Program-made: the position numbers and the translations under genes
Shown here: positions 63,437-64,000 of the stretch, piece by piece
Numbering within the stretch: the first letter of the stretch is position 1
Layout of the letters: the number at the start of each line of letters is the position of its first letter
Notes under the pieces: model-generated
The model's input: only the letters and a program-made list of their open reading frames with translations
Databases searched by the model: none
What the model was told of the DNA's origin: nothing
Assembly: GCF_000242895.2 (NCBI RefSeq)
Contig: NC_021171.1
Location: 1,212,001-1,276,000, forward strand
Reading direction: 5' to 3'
Length of the DNA stretch: 64,000 bases
From: Bacillus sp. 1NLA3E
Lineage (GTDB): Bacteria; Bacillota; Bacilli; Bacillales; Cytobacillaceae

Positions 63437-64000
63437 TTAAATAACACTCTTTTTGTATAATGGAATGAGATTTTTAAACACTGAATCGATTTTTTGCAAT
63501 AATTCCTCGGGACTCATTTCAACCACCTCTGCACGAGGGATTTGATAACCACATAACAGTTCGGACTTTTTAATTGTATGTAATCGCTCGAAAATCACGC
63601 GTAATTCTTCTTCACTTATCATAGAATGTTGTTTTGCTTCAGGCTTCATATGATCAATTGACCAAGAAAAATCAAGTGGGGTCAACCTGAAAATTTGATT
63701 AATATTCGATTCTAGTTTTTTGCCTATTTCATTTTTTAGAGGACATTCATATATTATCGCAAACCAAATAAATAAATGACTTTCCCACAGTCCAATTTGA
63801 AAATGGGGGAGCATCTTGTACCCACGATTGTTTTGCGCAAAAGCAACCCAAGTATCATTAGGGGGATTAATTGTTCTCCTCGCATGTTTTGCCACATGTG
63901 CATACATTTCTTGGCCAGTTAAAGTGGCTAAGCTTGGAGCAAAGTGTCTTCCTAAAAAATCAAGTTTTGGTCGAACTAGTTTTATTAAGGCATCCATTCG
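63437..64000 (-). CDS. yktB: UPF0637 protein YktB, N-terminus outside window
   Basis: At least 186 residues are seen, running off the right edge on the minus strand. VRPKLDFLGRHFAPSLATLT, YAHVAKHARRTINPPNDTWV and KMLPHFQIGLWESHLFIWFA match YktB (DUF1054/UPF0637). The B. subtilis protein of about 212 residues has around 25 residues before this point, so the true start is not in the window. The function is unknown; the fold is known from a structure of the B. subtilis protein. Confidence 0.9.
   Translation of the reverse strand, partial: RMDALIKLVRPKLDFLGRHFAPSLATLTGQEMYAHVAKHARRTINPPNDTWVAFAQNNRGYKMLPHFQIGLWESHLFIWFAIIYECPLKNEIGKKLESNINQIFRLTPLDFSWSIDHMKPEAKQHSMISEEELRVIFERLHTIKKSELLCGYQIPRAEVVEMSPEELLQKIDSVFKNLIPLYKKSVI

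Overview
The window is AT-rich chromosomal DNA from an endospore-forming Bacillaceae (Bacillus/Neobacillus-like). Evidence for this: a Spo0E-type phosphatase, a YjcZ-type sporulation peptide, strong AGGAGG ribosome-binding sites with frequent TTG/GTG starts, RNase J1 plus the RNA polymerase epsilon subunit, and a gene order that from memory follows the B. subtilis ykvS-ptsHI-ykwC-patA-ykyB-ykuE-ykuI-ykuJ-ykuL-ccpC-dapH-dapL-ykuU-ktrC-rnjA-rpoY-ykrA-def-ykyA-pdhABCD-SR1-speA-yktA-yktB stretch. No rRNA, tRNA, CRISPR array, intact insertion sequence or prophage was seen.

Left part (1 to about 21 kb) is accessory. It holds a TetR regulator divergent from a YhgE-like ABC-2 membrane protein, a wrecked AbiH abortive-infection gene, a PhzF-family enzyme, three GNAT acetyltransferases, an ArsB/NhaD-type transporter with a three-module protein, threonine aldolase, an AraC regulator divergent from two aldo/keto reductases, and a MarR regulator divergent from a fosmidomycin-resistance-type exporter. 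The gaps are long and carry a family of terminator-like hairpin repeats with a conserved CTTCC..ATCGGGCGC leader.

From about 22 kb the window is conserved core: general PTS enzymes (ptsH, ptsI), sporulation control (Spo0E-like), PatA aminotransferase, a CorA transporter, ykyB, Tat-exported YkuE, the c-di-GMP receptor YkuI, a 2Duf-like spore membrane protein with a DUF1657 partner, the c-di-AMP receptors DarB and KtrC, citrate-responsive CcpC, the acetylated diaminopimelate branch (dapH, dapL), a 2-Cys peroxiredoxin, RNase J1/RpoY, peptide deformylase and the four-gene pyruvate dehydrogenase operon. It is followed by the dual-function RNA SR1 encoding SR1P, and by speA.

Layered on this are four copies of a long GC-rich repeat (about 140-205 bp; three have imperfect terminal inverted repeats), one short deletion-like derivative, and one copy of a second dispersed repeat (58673-58839). 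The most noteworthy items are the SR1 locus with two CcpN-type boxes, the 2Duf/DUF1657 pair away from any spoVA genes, a 23-residue cationic peptide ORF with its own RBS, terminator and inverted-repeat promoter, and the AbiH pseudogene. No wholly new multi-gene system is evident.
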